The notes under the pieces: model-generated
The model's database searches: none
Seen by the model: the letters and a program-made list of their open reading frames with translations, nothing else
What the model was told of the DNA's origin: nothing
Shown here: piece by piece, positions 34,411-35,580 of the stretch
How positions within the stretch are numbered: position 1 is the stretch's first letter
Layout: every line of letters starts with the position of its first letter
NCBI RefSeq assembly: GCF_001411475.1
Contig: NZ_LLWH01000173.1
Coordinates: 1-35,580 of the forward strand
Direction of reading: 5' to 3'
DNA length: 35,580 nt
From: Pseudomonas endophytica
GTDB lineage: Bacteria > Pseudomonadota > Gammaproteobacteria > Pseudomonadales > Pseudomonadaceae
Program-made: the position numbers and the translations under genes

Positions 34411-35580
34411 TTAAAGCTGGTTGAACAGGCTGAGTTGGGAGATTTTGACAAAGGCCAGCTGCGAAGCTTCGAGCATGGATTTTTGGAACGCCAATTGCGT
34501 CGCCGCGCTGGCCATGTCGGTGTTACCGATGGCCGCGACGGTGGAGTCGTTGGCGATGCTCATGCTGCTGTTTTCGTCGGCCTGAATATCGACCACGTTG
34601 AGCCGCGCACCAATCGAACCGCGCGCGGTGTCGATGCTAGTACTGGCGTTTTTCAGGTTGCCAATCGCGGTATTGATCGCGTCGCGCTGCAATTGCTGGG
34701 CGGCCGGGTCGGTTTCACTGGGGATGACCAGCGCTTTGCGCAACTCACTGAGGGTGTCCAGCGCGCTCTGGCTTTGGTGGTTATTGTTGCTCAGCACAAA
34801 TTGGTCCCCCGCCGCTGGCGTGCCCGCGACGTCAAACGTGACGCCCATCGCACTCAACGCGCCATCGGCCATGGTGCCTTTGGCTATCGACTTGCTGCTG
34901 TCGGTCACCGGCTGGGCGTAGACCTCGTATGCGTTGGCACTGGTGAATTTAATCACCGCGCCATTGCTCGGGAAGCTGTCGCTGTAAGCGCCCGCGTCGG
35001 TCACCGCAGCGCCGGTGATTTGCGCGGTCGAGGTGTTGCTCGGGGTACGTGAGGCGTTGAAGGTGTCGGGCTTGGCTTGCAGGGTGAAGGTGTGGCCTTT
35101 GACCGCGGCATCCTGATCGGCGGCGGCGACGCCCTTGAAGTTCAGGTTGATGTCAAAGGACACCCCGCGCAGGCTGATGCTGTGTGCGCCGTCCTTGGTC
35201 GAGTCAAACACGCCGTTACCCGCAATCTCCGACGTCAGGTCTTTGCCATTCACGTCTTTAAGGGTGTATTGGGTGCTGCTGGTCAGCTCCAACGTGTAAG
35301 GCTGGCCTGCGGCAAAGCTTTTATTGAACACCGCGCTTGAGGTCACCAAACCCGCCGACACCTTGGCCACTCCCGTGTCAGGCAACGGCTTGCCGTCTTC
35401 GTCCAGCATCGGTTGCGCAGTGGACTGGGTGCGCCCGGTGTTGACCGTGTTTTCCATAAAGCTTTTGGCCGTGTCGCTGCTCGCCAAGGTCAGGGTGTCG
35501 GAGACTTTGAGGTTGAGCTGAGTGTCGTCGCCTTGATAGGCATAGGTGCCGTCGTTGTTGCGGATATACGGCTGGGTGTC
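34411..35580 (-). CDS. flgL: Hook-filament junction protein FlgL, partial (5' end beyond the window)
   Basis: FlgL (HAP3) joins the hook, through FlgK, to the flagellin filament. The frame is open from the right window edge to the TAA at 34411-34413, giving 389 visible residues. The conserved flagellin-like C-terminal helix is clear (LNVVDIQADENSSMSIANDS and AATQLAFQKSMLEASQLAF, ending ISQLSLFNQL). The middle has Pseudomonas FlgL sequence such as IRNNDGTYAYQGDDTQLNLKV close to the window edge. The N-terminal D0/D1 part and the start codon are missing. flgK would be expected further right. Confidence 0.93.
   Translation of the reverse strand, partial: DTQPYIRNNDGTYAYQGDDTQLNLKVSDTLTLASSDTAKSFMENTVNTGRTQSTAQPMLDEDGKPLPDTGVAKVSAGLVTSSAVFNKSFAAGQPYTLELTSSTQYTLKDVNGKDLTSEIAGNGVFDSTKDGAHSISLRGVSFDINLNFKGVAAADQDAAVKGHTFTLQAKPDTFNASRTPSNTSTAQITGAAVTDAGAYSDSFPSNGAVIKFTSANAYEVYAQPVTDSSKSIAKGTMADGALSAMGVTFDVAGTPAAGDQFVLSNNNHQSQSALDTLSELRKALVIPSETDPAAQQLQRDAINTAIGNLKNASTSIDTARGSIGARLNVVDIQADENSSMSIANDSTVAAIGNTDMASAATQLAFQKSMLEASQLAFVKISQLSLFNQL

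Noticed and set aside
34255..35052. Plus-strand open frame of 265 codons across REP 5 and opposite flgL
   Set aside because: It begins in intergenic DNA, reads through the REP and then runs antisense to flgL. The His/Arg-rich composition is that of a shadow frame.
1..35580. CRISPR arrays, tRNA or rRNA genes, insertion sequences
   Set aside because: I looked for short regular repeats, cloverleaf-like segments and transposase frames and saw none; the only dispersed repeats are the REP elements.

Overview
The window is a nearly complete Pseudomonas polar-flagellum and chemotaxis cluster. Almost everything is read leftward, on the minus strand. Gene order, close similarity to remembered P. aeruginosa proteins, FleQ/FleSR-type regulators, an RpoN/FliA promoter hierarchy and GTAG-type REP palindromes all point to Pseudomonas. 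The REP type and the HptB/HsbR/HsbA genes lying beside fliK suggest the P. fluorescens lineage; this species-level call is an inference.

Layout from right to left, in the direction of transcription: flgL (5' end cut by the window edge), a lone FabH-like ketoacyl synthase, fliC with a FliA (sigma-28) promoter and a terminator, fliD-fliS-fliT, the master regulator fleQ, the two-component pair fleS-fleR, basal-body and export genes fliE-F-G-H-I-J, the phosphorelay/partner-switch genes hsbA-hsbR-hptB, fliK, then fliL-M-N-O-P-Q-R-flhB. Next comes a small foreign-looking islet holding an orphan Rhs-core gene on the plus strand and an unrecognised gene on the minus strand. After it come flhA-flhF-fleN-fliA and cheY-cheZ-cheA, with cheA cut by the left edge.

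The genes form one regulatory cascade. FleQ with RpoN would drive fleSR, flhA, fliL and fliE; FleR adds later targets; FliA then reads fliC. I can see sigma-54 -24/-12 elements before fliE, fleS, fliL and flhA, and a sigma-28 element before fliC. FlhF and FleN set flagellar position and number. CheA, CheY and CheZ signal to the FliM/FliN switch. HptB, HsbR and HsbA feed a kinase/phosphatase switch that in P. aeruginosa acts on FlgM and c-di-GMP.

The most notable features are: (1) a REP palindrome inside the 3' end of fleQ, which replaces the end of the DNA-binding domain with REP-encoded residues; (2) the Rhs islet between flhB and flhA, whose Rhs protein ends in a proline-rich tail with two PPxY motifs; (3) four FliM-like acidic motifs in the CheA linker that echo the CheY-docking peptides of FliM and CheZ; (4) no flaG between fliC and fliD; and (5) a FabH-like gene at the position of the P. 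syringae flagellin glycosylation island, without the glycosyltransferases.
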